DNA of 64,000 nt, from contig JAZOUV010000040.1 of assembly GCA_045658315.1 (NCBI GenBank), positions 1 to 64,000 of the forward strand. Direction: 5' to 3'. Shown piece after piece: positions 42,233 through 52,150 of this stretch (positions are counted from its first letter, which is position 1; each line of letters opens with the position of its first letter). The stretch is from RGIG1995 sp045658315 (GTDB lineage: Bacteria > Bacillota > Clostridia > Oscillospirales > CAG-272). The notes under the pieces are model-generated. The model did no database searches and was not told where the DNA came from. It worked only from the letters and a program-made list of their open reading frames with translations. Position numbers and translations under genes: made by a program.

Positions 42233-43480
42233 TTATTTATCTTGATATGAGAATCTCGAAATCGAAAGTACAACGCCCATTTCAAGCAACAGCATTACCA
42301 GCGATGAGCCGCCGTAGCTGAAGAAAGGAAGTGAAATACCTGTATTTGGAATAGAGTTCGTAACAACAGCAATATTAAGCACCGCCTGAATCGCAACCTT
42401 TGATACTATACCTATTACAACCAATTTTGAAAATATATCGGGAGCCTTTTGAGCGATAACCACCCCTCTCCAAATAAATGCCGTAAATAAACAAATAGTC
42501 GCTACAGCACCTACAAAGCCTAACTCCTCGCATATAATTGCAAAAATAAAGTCATTCTGCGGCTGTGAAACAAACATATGCTTTTGTAAGCTGTTGCCAA
42601 GTCCAACGCCGAAGAAACCGCCCGAACCTACCGCATTCATACCCTGAATCGTCTGCCACGTTTCCGATTGACTCGAATAGTTTTCAGGGTGCAGCCAAAT
42701 ATCGATTCTCGCCTTCGCATAAGGCACTAACATAATAACACCGAGCAACACAGAACCGAATATTCCCGCCGCTCCGAAAAGCCACGTCAGCTGACCGCCT
42801 GCCGTAAATATAACACACGTGCCGATAAGAAACAGAATAATAACACCCGAAAAGTGTTTCTCCAATGCTATCAACACACATACAACGATAACAATTGCAT
42901 AAGGAATAGCCAGTTTTCTTACAACAGGCTCTAACTTAAATGTTCTTCTTTCAAGATATTGCTCTCTGTCGGAAAAATATTTCGCAAGTCTGAGTACAAT
43001 ACCAAGCTTCATAAACTCCGAGGGCTGAATGCCGATACCCGTACCGGGAATATAAAGCCATCTCAGAGCTTCACCTTCGGCTGTACCGAAAACAAGAACC
43101 GCAATAAGCAGACCGATAACTACGGTAAAATACGCATTGGTATATTTTTTTATCGTTCTGTAATCAATAAAATTTGCAACGAACAGCATACCGAGAACAC
43201 CGACGGCAACGAACATGATCTGCCTTTCGATGAAATAATAGCTGTTCCCTTTGGAAGCAAGGGCATACGCGTAGCTGGCACTGAATACCATCACCGACCC
43301 AAAGCATATCATAACGATAACCAGTATCAAAAAGGTTCTATCCATATCACCCTTGATTCTTACGATATCATTATCCTTGACTATATCTCTTTTTATTACA
43401 GGGCGTTTTTTTCTTTTAACAGAAATATCCGCTTTTTTTCTTGCCGCCCTTTTTTCTTTAGCTTGAACATTTTTGTTCAT
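42233..43480 (-). CDS. ftsW: SEDS peptidoglycan polymerase FtsW/SpoVE
   Basis: 415 residues. A strongly basic N-terminal tail (about 1-45) is followed by about ten membrane helices with GIGIQPSEFMKLGIVLRLAKY, the external loop ARIDIWLHPENYSSQSETWQ, and the end LPFFSYGGSSLVMLLLEMGV. Its place between mraY and murG is the usual ftsW/spoVE position; in clostridia one protein can serve both division and cortex synthesis. The nearby murD, common between mraY and ftsW, is missing. Confidence 0.93.
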   Translation of the reverse strand: MNKNVQAKEKRAARKKADISVKRKKRPVIKRDIVKDNDIVRIKGDMDRTFLILVIVMICFGSVMVFSASYAYALASKGNSYYFIERQIMFVAVGVLGMLFVANFIDYRTIKKYTNAYFTVVIGLLIAVLVFGTAEGEALRWLYIPGTGIGIQPSEFMKLGIVLRLAKYFSDREQYLERRTFKLEPVVRKLAIPYAIVIVVCVLIALEKHFSGVIILFLIGTCVIFTAGGQLTWLFGAAGIFGSVLLGVIMLVPYAKARIDIWLHPENYSSQSETWQTIQGMNAVGSGGFFGVGLGNSLQKHMFVSQPQNDFIFAIICEELGFVGAVATICLFTAFIWRGVVIAQKAPDIFSKLVVIGIVSKVAIQAVLNIAVVTNSIPNTGISLPFFSYGGSSLVMLLLEMGVVLSISRFSYQDK

Positions 43481-43481
43481 A

Positions 43482-44465
43482 TTACATTATACCCCAATAT
43501 GCCGCTAAACAGAACAGTGCGGTAACCAGACTGAATACACCGACAATTTTAAGTTCGCTCCAGCCGCATTTTTCAAAATGGTGATGAATCGGACTCATTT
43601 TGAATATTCTCCTTCCGGTAAGCTTGAAGGAAGCAACCTGAAGCATAACCGACAGAGTTTCTGCAATATATACTATACCCGCAACAACGATGATGAGAGG
43701 TCGGTTTACAAGAAAAGCCAAACCAACAACGGTTCCGCCGAGAAACAGCGATCCCGTATCTCCCATAAAAACTCTTGCCGGATAGAAATTGTAAACTAAA
43801 AAGCCTATACAACAGCCTACCGTCAAGCCCGACATAATAATTCCGTCATTAAAGCCGAAGGCAAATGCAACAACGGCAAAAAATCCGCCCACTATAGCGG
43901 TTATACTTGCCGCAAGTCCGTCTATTCCGTCGGTAAGGTTAACACTGTTTACAACACCGGTAATAAGAATAAGAGCAAATACATAATAGAAGATACCGAG
44001 CTTCCATTCAACATTTACAAAAGGAACCTTCAGCACTGTTGTAAGTCCGCCCTTCCATACCATAAAAAAGAGGTAGAGAGCAGAGACAACGAGCTGTAGC
44101 AAATATTTCTGTCCTGCTGACAGACCTTCGTTTTGCTTTTTAAAAAACTTTGCATAGTCGTCAATAAAACCGATGGTACCGCAAAGAAATGCAAATACAA
44201 AGGTAATGCACACACGCCACATATCTATATCCGCTTTACTTGAGCCCGCCCATATCGCAACGGCAATAAAAACGATAACAGCCGCAAATATAAAGCCGAG
44301 TCCGCCCATAGTCGGTGTACCCTCTTTTGATTTATGCCAACGGGGACCTATTTCAAGTATCTTTTGTTCCATTTTAATGCTTTTTAACATGGGGATAAGT
44401 TTGCGTTCTGCCAAGACGGTCAGTATCAACGATATTGCCAAAGCAACTACAAAATACAAATACAT
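43482..44465 (-). CDS. mraY: MraY, phospho-MurNAc-pentapeptide transferase
   Basis: 327 residues, ten membrane helices. Makes lipid I from UDP-MurNAc-pentapeptide and undecaprenyl phosphate. Visible family motifs: KEGTPTMGGLGFIF, FIDDYAKFFKKQNEGLSAGQK with the Asp pair, NLTDGIDGLAASITA, RVFMGDTGSLFLGG and SPIHHHFEKCGWSE. The stop is 1 base from the ftsW start. Confidence 0.97.
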   Translation of the reverse strand: MYLYFVVALAISLILTVLAERKLIPMLKSIKMEQKILEIGPRWHKSKEGTPTMGGLGFIFAAVIVFIAVAIWAGSSKADIDMWRVCITFVFAFLCGTIGFIDDYAKFFKKQNEGLSAGQKYLLQLVVSALYLFFMVWKGGLTTVLKVPFVNVEWKLGIFYYVFALILITGVVNSVNLTDGIDGLAASITAIVGGFFAVVAFAFGFNDGIIMSGLTVGCCIGFLVYNFYPARVFMGDTGSLFLGGTVVGLAFLVNRPLIIVVAGIVYIAETLSVMLQVASFKLTGRRIFKMSPIHHHFEKCGWSELKIVGVFSLVTALFCLAAYWGIM

Positions 44466-44478
44466 TTTTCTCCCCCTC

Positions 44479-45864
44479 TTATTTTACAAGCAATTCAATA
44501 ACCTTTTCAAGAGCAACGGCTCTGCTTGCCTTGAACAGTACAATATCACCTGACCTAAGGTCATTTTTCAGTATTTCAGCCAAGCCTTCCGGCTCGGAAA
44601 TTTTGTTATACCCGACAATAGCCGATTCATCCAGCCCTTCTTCAAGAGCACCTACGGCAATTTCAAGTGCCGAGTCTCCGTATGTATAAAGACGGTCAAT
44701 ATTAAGCTCTGCGGCATATCTGCCTACCGACTTGTGAAGCTCATCGGAAGTTCTTCCAAGCTCTCGCATTTCTCCCAACACTGCAACGGTTCTTCTTTCC
44801 TTGCCCAGCTCGGCAAGGACGGAAAGGGACGCTTTCATTGATTCAGGACTTGCATTATAGCAGTCTTCAATTATGGTATAACTGTTGTTATCGTATATTT
44901 TCTGACGCATTCCCGACGGTGTGTAATTCATGAGTCCGCGTCTAATCTCATCATTGGAAAGTCCTGCCGTTCTTCCCACCGCAAATGCCGCCATAGCATT
45001 ATAAACGTTATGCTGACCTAATGCAGGAATCTCAACATCTGCTATCTCCTCATTTTTATACCGCATATCAAATATTGTTTTATTATCCAATATGCGAATA
45101 TTCTTTCCGAAGATGTCTGCCTGTCGGTTTTTTATACCAAAGCTTATACTGTTAGGGAATCCATCTTTTTTATCCCAAAGCAACGGTTCATCACCATTGT
45201 ACACTAATGTTCCGTCATCTTTAAGTCCTTCAATTATTTCGAGCTTTGCACGTGCAATATTCTCTCTGCTTCCGAGTGCCTCAAGGTGTGCTGTACCTAT
45301 ATTGGTAATGACAGCCGCATCGGGTCGTGCTATTTTTGCAAGCTGGGATATTTCGCCCAATGCACTCATTCCCATTTCGGCGACAACAGCCTTATGCAGA
45401 CTACTCAAAGCAGCCAAGGTCAGACTTATTCCGTAAACAGTATTAAAGTTTCCACCCGATTTATGAGTGGGAAATCTTTCGGCAAGTACGTATGAAATAA
45501 ACTCTTTTGTAGTAGTCTTTCCGACACTTCCCGTAACACCCACCGTAAAAGGTGCGTATTTTTCACGACAAGCCGTCGCAATATCGGATATAGCCTTAAT
45601 AGTATCCTCAACTATAATATAGTTACCCTCAAAGTCTTCGGGAAGCTTTTCGCACATAACACAAACAGCCCCGTTTTTTACTGCACTGTCAATATACATA
45701 TGTCCGTCTGTATTTTCGCCCTTTACCGCCACAAAGAGCGTTTTTTCGCCCACCTCACGGGAGTCAATTGATATTTCGCCTATCTCAATATCAGAATCGG
45801 TCTTTCCGCAACAAAGCTCCGCCAATATTCTACTGTCAAACTTTTCAGATAATCCGATAATCAT
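44479..45864 (-). CDS. murF: MurF, D-Ala-D-Ala-adding ligase
   Basis: 461 residues. Adds the terminal D-Ala-D-Ala to UDP-MurNAc-tripeptide. P-loop VGVTGSVGKTTTKEFISYV (about 111-129), then AVVAEMGMSALGEI, AAVITNIGTAHLEALGS and DCYNASPESMKASL. The start overlaps the murE stop by 4 bases, so translation is coupled. Confidence 0.96.
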   Translation of the reverse strand: MIIGLSEKFDSRILAELCCGKTDSDIEIGEISIDSREVGEKTLFVAVKGENTDGHMYIDSAVKNGAVCVMCEKLPEDFEGNYIIVEDTIKAISDIATACREKYAPFTVGVTGSVGKTTTKEFISYVLAERFPTHKSGGNFNTVYGISLTLAALSSLHKAVVAEMGMSALGEISQLAKIARPDAAVITNIGTAHLEALGSRENIARAKLEIIEGLKDDGTLVYNGDEPLLWDKKDGFPNSISFGIKNRQADIFGKNIRILDNKTIFDMRYKNEEIADVEIPALGQHNVYNAMAAFAVGRTAGLSNDEIRRGLMNYTPSGMRQKIYDNNSYTIIEDCYNASPESMKASLSVLAELGKERRTVAVLGEMRELGRTSDELHKSVGRYAAELNIDRLYTYGDSALEIAVGALEEGLDESAIVGYNKISEPEGLAEILKNDLRSGDIVLFKASRAVALEKVIELLVK

Positions 45865-47312
45865 TTTCCTTTTAACCTCTTACAAACCGCCCGTGCGGCT
45901 ATTTCTTTTTCGTTGAAATATTTTTTACCGAAACTGTCTATCTCGTAGTTTTCATGTCCCTTTCCTGCAAGCAGGATTATATCGTTTTCACGGGCATTAA
46001 GAATAGCATACTCAATAGCCTCACGCCTATTTTCTATTACAATATGCGGACGTTCTTTGTCTATCCCTTTCATTATTTCATTAATAATATCGGTTGAGTT
46101 CTCCGAGCGACTGTTGTCTGACGTTACGATAACAAAATCTGCAAGCCGTGAGGCAATCTGCCCCATGACACGTCTTTTCGACCTGTCTCGGTCTCCGCCG
46201 CACCCGAACAAAACGGTAAGTCTCTGCTCTTCCTTCTTGAAATTGCGTATGCAATAGAGCACTTTTTCCAAAGCGTCGGGAGAATGAGCATAGTCTATAT
46301 ACACCGAAAAAGGCAGTTCCCCAAGTTCAATCCGTTCAAGTCTGCCCGAAATATTTTTTACGGATAATATCCCCTTCTCTATAATATCGGTGTCAACCCC
46401 GTCTATATATGCCAAAGCACCTGCCGCCAATGTGTTATACACATTAAATCTTCCGCAAAGATGTGATTTGATTTTCATTTCTTCGCTCGGTGTTACGAGG
46501 GTATAGCTAAATCCGTCTGTCCCTTCGGATACATAATTTTTTATATAAAAGTCCGCAGTCATATCAAGGCATGAATATGTATAAATTTTCCCCGACGCAA
46601 GACTTGAAACTTGTTTGTAAAAGCTGTCATCAAGATTGTACAGACCGCATGAAGAATTTTGAAACAGCTTTGCCTTTGCCAAAGCGTATTCATTCATGCT
46701 CTTATGGAAATCAAGATGCTCGGGAGTGAGGTTGGTAAAAAGACCGTAATCAAACCTGACTCCGTTAAGCTTATCAAGCCATAAGGCGTGAGAAGAAGCC
46801 TCCATAACAATTTTTTCAATTCCCAAGTCAAAGGCGTTTTTGAGAATTTTGAAAAAGTCTTCGGAATCGGGCGTTGTCAGACCGCCGTCAAGAGTTCCGA
46901 CGGTTTTTACTCTTTGTTGTGCAAGGGAATATATATTCGACAGTATTCTGCAGGTAGATGTTTTCCCGTTAGTTCCCGTAACTCCTACAAGCTTCAACAT
47001 TCTTTCGGGATTGCCGTACGATTTTGCACACATGAGAGCCAATACAGCTCTTGTGTTTTTTACTCTAATATAGGGAAGCTCTGACAGAATGACGCTTTCG
47101 GTTACGCTTTCAACGACGAGCACCACAGCTCCTCTTTGTTTTGCAGTGCAGGCAAAGCTATGCCCGTCATTGTGCATACCCTTTATGCATACGAATATGT
47201 AACCGTTTTCAACCTCGCAGGCACGGGATGTAACCCCTTTAATCTCAAGGTCAAAACGCACAACGTTTGTCTGCAGAACTTCGATGTTTTCAAGATAATT
47301 ATAGAGTTTCAA
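45861..47312 (-). CDS. murE: MurE, UDP-MurNAc-dipeptide ligase
   Basis: 483 residues from a TTG start with GAAAGG upstream. Adds the third residue to UDP-MurNAc-L-Ala-D-Glu. P-loop VGVTGTNGKTSTCRIL, then EASSHALWLDKL, FTNLTPEHLDFHKSM and YAHSPDALEKVL. The amino-acid pocket reads TSDNSRSENSTDIINEI: Ser in place of the DNPR motif of diaminopimelate-type enzymes, which may mean a different third residue (such as Lys or Orn) or relaxed choice. This is worth checking. Confidence 0.94.
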   Translation of the reverse strand: MKLYNYLENIEVLQTNVVRFDLEIKGVTSRACEVENGYIFVCIKGMHNDGHSFACTAKQRGAVVLVVESVTESVILSELPYIRVKNTRAVLALMCAKSYGNPERMLKLVGVTGTNGKTSTCRILSNIYSLAQQRVKTVGTLDGGLTTPDSEDFFKILKNAFDLGIEKIVMEASSHALWLDKLNGVRFDYGLFTNLTPEHLDFHKSMNEYALAKAKLFQNSSCGLYNLDDSFYKQVSSLASGKIYTYSCLDMTADFYIKNYVSEGTDGFSYTLVTPSEEMKIKSHLCGRFNVYNTLAAGALAYIDGVDTDIIEKGILSVKNISGRLERIELGELPFSVYIDYAHSPDALEKVLYCIRNFKKEEQRLTVLFGCGGDRDRSKRRVMGQIASRLADFVIVTSDNSRSENSTDIINEIMKGIDKERPHIVIENRREAIEYAILNARENDIILLAGKGHENYEIDSFGKKYFNEKEIAARAVCKRLKGK

Positions 47313-47374
47313 ATAGCCTTTCCCCCCGAATGTTTAAAATATTTATTTAAACATCCGCAGAGAAGCTGCATTTT

Positions 47375-49624
47375 TTAGTCTGTACCGTCAGTATGTCTTA
47401 ATTGAATGGTTATCAATGTTCCATTAGGCACCAACGTACCCTCTGCAAGTGACTGGCTTACTACTCGTGCACCCGCCCCCTCATCAAAGTTCATTGCCCC
47501 GTCAACTTTAATGTTGAATCCGGCATTTGTAAGGGTTCTGTTTGCCACCGTAGCCGTCATTCCGACAACATTCGGAACTTTTATCTGTTTACTCTGCTCG
47601 GGAGTTGCATTTCCGAGATAGAGTATTACTTTACCGCTGCTCATAAGAACCGAGCTTCCGCCGGGCGGTACCTGAGACACGACCGTCGGTCCCTCTCCTT
47701 CCAACTCATATTCAAGGTGTTGGTTTCTTACGTTCATAATTGCACTTTCCACAGTACGTCCTGTGTAATCCCAAACCTGAACATGTGCACGTTTTTGTTC
47801 TTCTTCATCAAGGGAGCTTTCTATTCCCATATAGGGTAAAACTTCTTCAAGAAGCTCTGAAATATATGGTGCTGCAACCATACTTCCGTAAATAACTCCT
47901 CCGAGAGGCTCGTCGCACACTATAAGAACAGCTATCTGTGGGTCGTCTGCGGGAGCATAAGCAACGCAGGAGCCAACGTACAGATATGATTCGCCTGCTT
48001 CGTTAAGTATATCCCTCTTCTGAGAAGTACCGGTTTTGGCGGCTACCTTATAACCTAAAACGTATGCATTTTTTGCACCGCCGTCTCCGGAAACACCCTC
48101 TTCAAGCACTGTTGAAATATACTCAGAAGTGCTCTTGCTTATAACCTGTCTCTTTACGTTTGTTTCGTAACTCTCAATAATATTGCCTTCCGAATCAACA
48201 ACCTTATCAAGCATATGTGGAGTTACCACGTAACCGCCGTTTGCAACAGAGGCTATTGCCGTAATCTGCTGAATGGGCGAGGTCTTAAAGGTCTGACCGA
48301 AAGAATAAACCGACAGTTCAACATTCTTCAATCCCGATCTGCCTACATAAATACCATCGGCTTCTCCGCGTAGGTCAATTCCCGTTTTGCTTGTATAGCC
48401 GAAGGAATTAAAGTAATCGTAGAACAGATCAGAACCTATTCTGTGACTTACCGTAACCAATGTAGGGTTACAAGACTGCTGAAGCATCTCAGAGAACACC
48501 CTTGTTCCGTGTCCCGTTAGCTTGTGGCAGTGAATCGGCTTTGGATAACCGTCAACTCTAATGTAGCCTCTGCAAGTAAAAGACTCCAAAGGGTCTATCA
48601 GATTTTCTTCAATAGCCATAGATGCCGTAACTACTTTAAATGTAGAACCGGGCTCATACAACCATGAAACTGCTCTGTTGTTCCATGACGAGAACAAAAG
48701 CTCATTATATTTAGCCGAATATTCTTCGCTGTCGCTCGGCAAAGCCAGCTCGTCGAGCTTAGCCTGATAAACATCGTTCAATTTTCCGGGAGCATTGAGA
48801 TCAAAGGTAGGATACTGTGCCATAGCAAGTATTCCGCCCGTATTAACATCCATTACAATACCCGTTACACCACCGCCGGAAACGGATTCTTCGTATGACA
48901 GCTTAATCTGTTTTTCAAGAAGCTGTTGAATACGCATATCAATGGTAGTTACAATATCATAACCGTTCTGAGCATTGATATAGCTTTCATACTTGAAGGG
49001 CATATCCATGCCGAGACCGTTTTTTGCTGTTATATATCTGCCGGGAGTTCCCGTCAAATATTTGTCATACTGAAGCTCAAGACCGTAGCTTCCGCCATCC
49101 GTACCCATAAATCCGATAACGTTTGCCGCCAAGGCGTCATAGGGGTAATATCTTTTGGTCGTTGCCTCAAGATGTATTTGTTTGGACAGATCGTTTTCCT
49201 CAATAAAAGCACGAACTCTGTCCGCATCTTCTTTTTCTACGTTTCTCTTAACAGTTTCATCTGCTCTGTTTTCTCTCAAAGCACGGTTGTATATAGTATC
49301 ATAATTAACATTCAAAAGCTCAGCAAGATTTCGGCAAATGAATACCGCCTGCTCGTTGTCTACAATATCGACGGGAGAAATAAACACACGCCAAACTGAA
49401 ACGTTAGTCGCAAGCACAACACCATTTTTGTCAAGTATCTCACCGCGTTCCGCAGATACGGTACTGGTTCTTTGAACATTGTCGGAAACACTTCTCTGAT
49501 ACTCTTTGTGATGTATAACCTGCATCCAAAAAAGCCTGCCTACAAGAACACCCCAAAATACTACAAAAAATAACAACAAAGCAGTGCTGCGTCTTTTTAT
49601 AAACTTATTCAATTTACCGTTCAT
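47375..49624 (-). CDS. ftsI: Class B penicillin-binding protein with two PASTA domains (FtsI/SpoVD)
   Basis: About 749 residues. A membrane helix (about 15-35) is followed by a PBP dimerisation domain and a transpeptidase domain with the active Ser in EPGSTFKVVTASM, SCN in LQQSCNPTL and KTG in AAKTGTSQKRD. Two C-terminal PASTA domains (about 620-680 and 683-745) may sense peptidoglycan. It crosslinks septal or cortex peptidoglycan with FtsW/SpoVE. The start is the ATG at 49624 behind GGGGTGGGG. A 130-bp gap with a weak hairpin (about 49675-49713) separates it from ftsL. Confidence 0.95.
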   Translation of the reverse strand: MNGKLNKFIKRRSTALLLFFVVFWGVLVGRLFWMQVIHHKEYQRSVSDNVQRTSTVSAERGEILDKNGVVLATNVSVWRVFISPVDIVDNEQAVFICRNLAELLNVNYDTIYNRALRENRADETVKRNVEKEDADRVRAFIEENDLSKQIHLEATTKRYYPYDALAANVIGFMGTDGGSYGLELQYDKYLTGTPGRYITAKNGLGMDMPFKYESYINAQNGYDIVTTIDMRIQQLLEKQIKLSYEESVSGGGVTGIVMDVNTGGILAMAQYPTFDLNAPGKLNDVYQAKLDELALPSDSEEYSAKYNELLFSSWNNRAVSWLYEPGSTFKVVTASMAIEENLIDPLESFTCRGYIRVDGYPKPIHCHKLTGHGTRVFSEMLQQSCNPTLVTVSHRIGSDLFYDYFNSFGYTSKTGIDLRGEADGIYVGRSGLKNVELSVYSFGQTFKTSPIQQITAIASVANGGYVVTPHMLDKVVDSEGNIIESYETNVKRQVISKSTSEYISTVLEEGVSGDGGAKNAYVLGYKVAAKTGTSQKRDILNEAGESYLYVGSCVAYAPADDPQIAVLIVCDEPLGGVIYGSMVAAPYISELLEEVLPYMGIESSLDEEEQKRAHVQVWDYTGRTVESAIMNVRNQHLEYELEGEGPTVVSQVPPGGSSVLMSSGKVILYLGNATPEQSKQIKVPNVVGMTATVANRTLTNAGFNIKVDGAMNFDEGAGARVVSQSLAEGTLVPNGTLITIQLRHTDGTD

Positions 49625-49754
49625 TTTCCCCACCCCCGAGAGAGTTTACAGCATTCTGCCCCAATCAACCAAAAGAGAGTAAAGAGTATATTCACAATAC
49701 ACCACTCTACTCTCATCTACGCAAAAACGCCTTACGATTAAATTTTATTCAGCT

Positions 49755-50345
49755 TCAGTTGATATATTCCACCAATTCTCTGAAATTCTCACCAATGGAA
49801 CTCATAACCGTGTTTATCAGACTGTCTTCTGTGGTTTCGGGCTCTACAACCTCGATTTTATCTTCATTGCCGATAACAACATATTGTTTTTTTACTTCAT
49901 CGGCTTTTACCATCCCAAGTTCATTCACAGCAGCATCTTCGATGACTCTAAGGTCATTCTTCAGTTCGACATCCAATCTCAATTCTTCTTCTTGCTTCTG
50001 GAGTTCGGACAATTTATTCTGGAGTGCCGAGATATCCTGGGTAAACTCATTGATCTGAGCCATGGTAAGCATCATGAACATGAACAGGACAGTGCAGATA
50101 ACTGACACAAACACTACAGAAGTCGGAAAAGGCATGGTTTTCTTCGCCTTAATTGTCCGAACCTTCGGCGTCTCGTTTACAGCAGCAACGACTTTTATAT
50201 TATCTGATTCAAGTGCATGCCTTGCGACAGCACGTGTTTTGTTTCTTGTTTTCGCGGCAATATTTTCTTTTTCGGCAATATTCACGTCTCTATGAATATT
50301 TTTCGCCTTTTTCTTCTTTTCTTCGTACGACTTTTCGTAAGTCAT
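49755..50345 (-). CDS. ftsL: FtsL/DivIC-like division protein
   Basis: 196 residues. A long basic cytoplasmic part (about 1-72, Lys/Arg-rich), one membrane helix (about 74-94), then an outside coiled coil (about 95-150, INEFTQDISALQNKLSELQK). The acidic tail is longer than in the usual 100-120-residue FtsL. The identity rests on topology and position between rsmH and the PBP; primary sequence in this family is poorly conserved. Confidence 0.8.
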   Translation of the reverse strand: MTYEKSYEEKKKKAKNIHRDVNIAEKENIAAKTRNKTRAVARHALESDNIKVVAAVNETPKVRTIKAKKTMPFPTSVVFVSVICTVLFMFMMLTMAQINEFTQDISALQNKLSELQKQEEELRLDVELKNDLRVIEDAAVNELGMVKADEVKKQYVVIGNEDKIEVVEPETTEDSLINTVMSSIGENFRELVEYIN

Positions 50346-50419
50346 ATTCCGCTCCCCCTAATTTATTTACCCCTATTATTCAAAATAACATATCGAAATT
50401 CCCTATTTCCGAAATGTTA

Positions 50420-51361
50420 TTATATCCTTTCGGCAACACGAAGCTTTGCACTTCTCGACCTCGGATTTTCTTCAACTTCTCTTTCTGAAGGCAATATCGG
50501 TTTCCTTGATATCAACTTCAAAGCCGGCTGTTTCCCACACATGCACACCGGAAAATCGGGCGGACACGTACAACCTTTTATAAGTCCCGCAATAGTCTTT
50601 TTGACTATTCTGTCTTCAAGCGAATGGAAGGAAATCACAGCCAACCTACCGCCCTTTTTCAGTCTTTCAACCGCGGCGGTTATAGCAGGTTCAATAGCAT
50701 CAAGCTCGCCGTTAACCTCTATTCTTATCGCCTGAAACGTCCTCTTTGCAGGATGAGGACCGTCTATTCTCGCCTTTTGAGGTATTGCGGCTCTGATTAT
50801 ATCCGATAATTCCGCAGTAGTCTCTATAGGCTTCGCCTCTCTCGCTTGTTCAATAAAGCTTGCAATACGGGGAGCAAATTTCTCCTCACCGTAATCGTAT
50901 ATTATCTGCTTTAACTTATCCTTAGAATAGGTATTAACCACGTCGTATGCAGTCAAAGCATCGGATTTGTTCATCCTCATATCGAGGTATCCGTCGTTGT
51001 TGTAGGAAAAACCTCTTTCGGCCGTGTCAAGCTGATATGACGATACGCCAAGGTCGGCAATCACACCGTCAACAGTCTCTATTCCAAGGTTATCAAGTAC
51101 ACTGCCTACATTTCGGAAATTGTCTTTCACAAAAATTACTCTGTCGGAAAACTCAGCCAGTCGTTGCCCTGCCGCTTCGAGAGCATCGTCATCTCTATCA
51201 AGACAAATATGCTTGCCTCCCTCGGTCAACCTTTTTGCAATCTCGTAAGAATGACCGCCGCCGCCCGTTGTCAGATCAACATATATTCCGTCAGGCTTTA
51301 CATCAAGTCCGTCTATACACTCATTAAGCAGGACGGAGTAATGAGAAAACACAATACTCAT
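50420..51361 (-). CDS. rsmH: 16S rRNA m4C1402 methyltransferase RsmH (MraW)
   Basis: 313 residues. N4-methylates C1402 of 16S rRNA. SAM-binding region YVDLTTGGGGHSYEIAKRL (about 27-45), GVIADLGVSSYQLDTAERGFSY with the conserved DLG-S motif, KRTFQAIRIEVNGEL and ISFHSLEDRIVK. It starts directly after mraZ and ends 74 bases before ftsL. Confidence 0.96.
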   Translation of the reverse strand: MSIVFSHYSVLLNECIDGLDVKPDGIYVDLTTGGGGHSYEIAKRLTEGGKHICLDRDDDALEAAGQRLAEFSDRVIFVKDNFRNVGSVLDNLGIETVDGVIADLGVSSYQLDTAERGFSYNNDGYLDMRMNKSDALTAYDVVNTYSKDKLKQIIYDYGEEKFAPRIASFIEQAREAKPIETTAELSDIIRAAIPQKARIDGPHPAKRTFQAIRIEVNGELDAIEPAITAAVERLKKGGRLAVISFHSLEDRIVKKTIAGLIKGCTCPPDFPVCMCGKQPALKLISRKPILPSEREVEENPRSRSAKLRVAERI

Positions 51362-51793
51362 TTAGAACCCAAGAGACATAAGTGTTTCTGCAAGTTCTTC
51401 CGAATTCATATCATTTTCTGCGATCCACTTGTCTTCATCCCAGACTTCAACGTGGTTTCCCACTCCGATAACGTAAACGTTTTTATCAAGACCTGCATAT
51501 AATTTGTGCGACTGTGTAATAAGCACTCTTCCCTGGCTGTCTATCTTCGTCTTAACAGCAGATGCCATAAGCGTTCTCTTAACGCGTCTTGCCTTCATTT
51601 CGGGAAGCTGATTGAGTTTTTCGGTAAATGCATCCCAAGCCTCTTTGGGATAAACGGCAATACAGGTATCAACGCCTTTTACGACAAAGACCTCTTCGCC
51701 CAATTCTTCACGCATGGTCGCAGGAAGAAACATTCTGTTTTTCGGGTCAATCGAATGCTTATATTCACCCGTAAACATGAATTCGCCGATCAT
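51362..51793 (-). CDS. mraZ: MraZ transcriptional regulator
   Basis: 143 residues, double AbrB-like swapped-hairpin domains with MFTGEYKHSIDPKNRMFLPA and VKTKIDSQGRVLITQSH. In other bacteria MraZ binds short direct repeats before its own operon and regulates dcw transcription. It is the first gene of the cluster, with GGGAGGTGAGG upstream and candidate binding repeats at 51921-51969. Confidence 0.95.
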   Translation of the reverse strand: MIGEFMFTGEYKHSIDPKNRMFLPATMREELGEEVFVVKGVDTCIAVYPKEAWDAFTEKLNQLPEMKARRVKRTLMASAVKTKIDSQGRVLITQSHKLYAGLDKNVYVIGVGNHVEVWDEDKWIAENDMNSEELAETLMSLGF

Positions 51794-51821
51794 TTACCTC
51801 ACCTCCCGTTTCTTTCATTTT

Positions 51822-51851
51822 TATATATACATATTGGATAAAAAGCGACAA
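51822..51851 (-). promoter_or_regulatory. Possible dcw promoter
   Basis: Minus strand: TTGTCG (51846-51851), 18-base spacer, TATATA (51822-51827), 29 bases before mraZ. The -35 is weak. Confidence 0.35.
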
Positions 51852-51920
51852 AAAGGGTATAAAAAACAAATGTCCCGAAAGTAGCTCCAACCGTTTTTCT
51901 CCATATTCAAGTCATATTGG

Positions 51921-51969
51921 TTCACTTCAACGCCACTTCACTGACATTTCACTACACTTTACACCACCA
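51921..51969 (-). promoter_or_regulatory. Candidate MraZ operator repeats
   Basis: On the coding strand, AAAGTGTAGTG, TCAGTGAAGTG and GAAGTGAAC recur every 16 bases, preceded by GTGGTGGTG. This resembles the AAAGTG-type direct repeats bound by MraZ in Mycoplasma. They lie 130-175 bases upstream of mraZ and upstream of the candidate promoter. Confidence 0.5.
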
Positions 51970-52150
51970 CTATTGTACACTATCTCCCCAAATTTTTCAA
52001 TAGTTTTTTACATTTTTTTAGAACTTTATCATTTTAACAATTATCGCCTCATACTATTTGTGCACCTTGCACAACTTTTTCTTTATTTTGCCGAAAAAAC
52101 GACAAAATTACAATCCCATTTTCTCAATATTATCCAAATTTTTGTACAAA

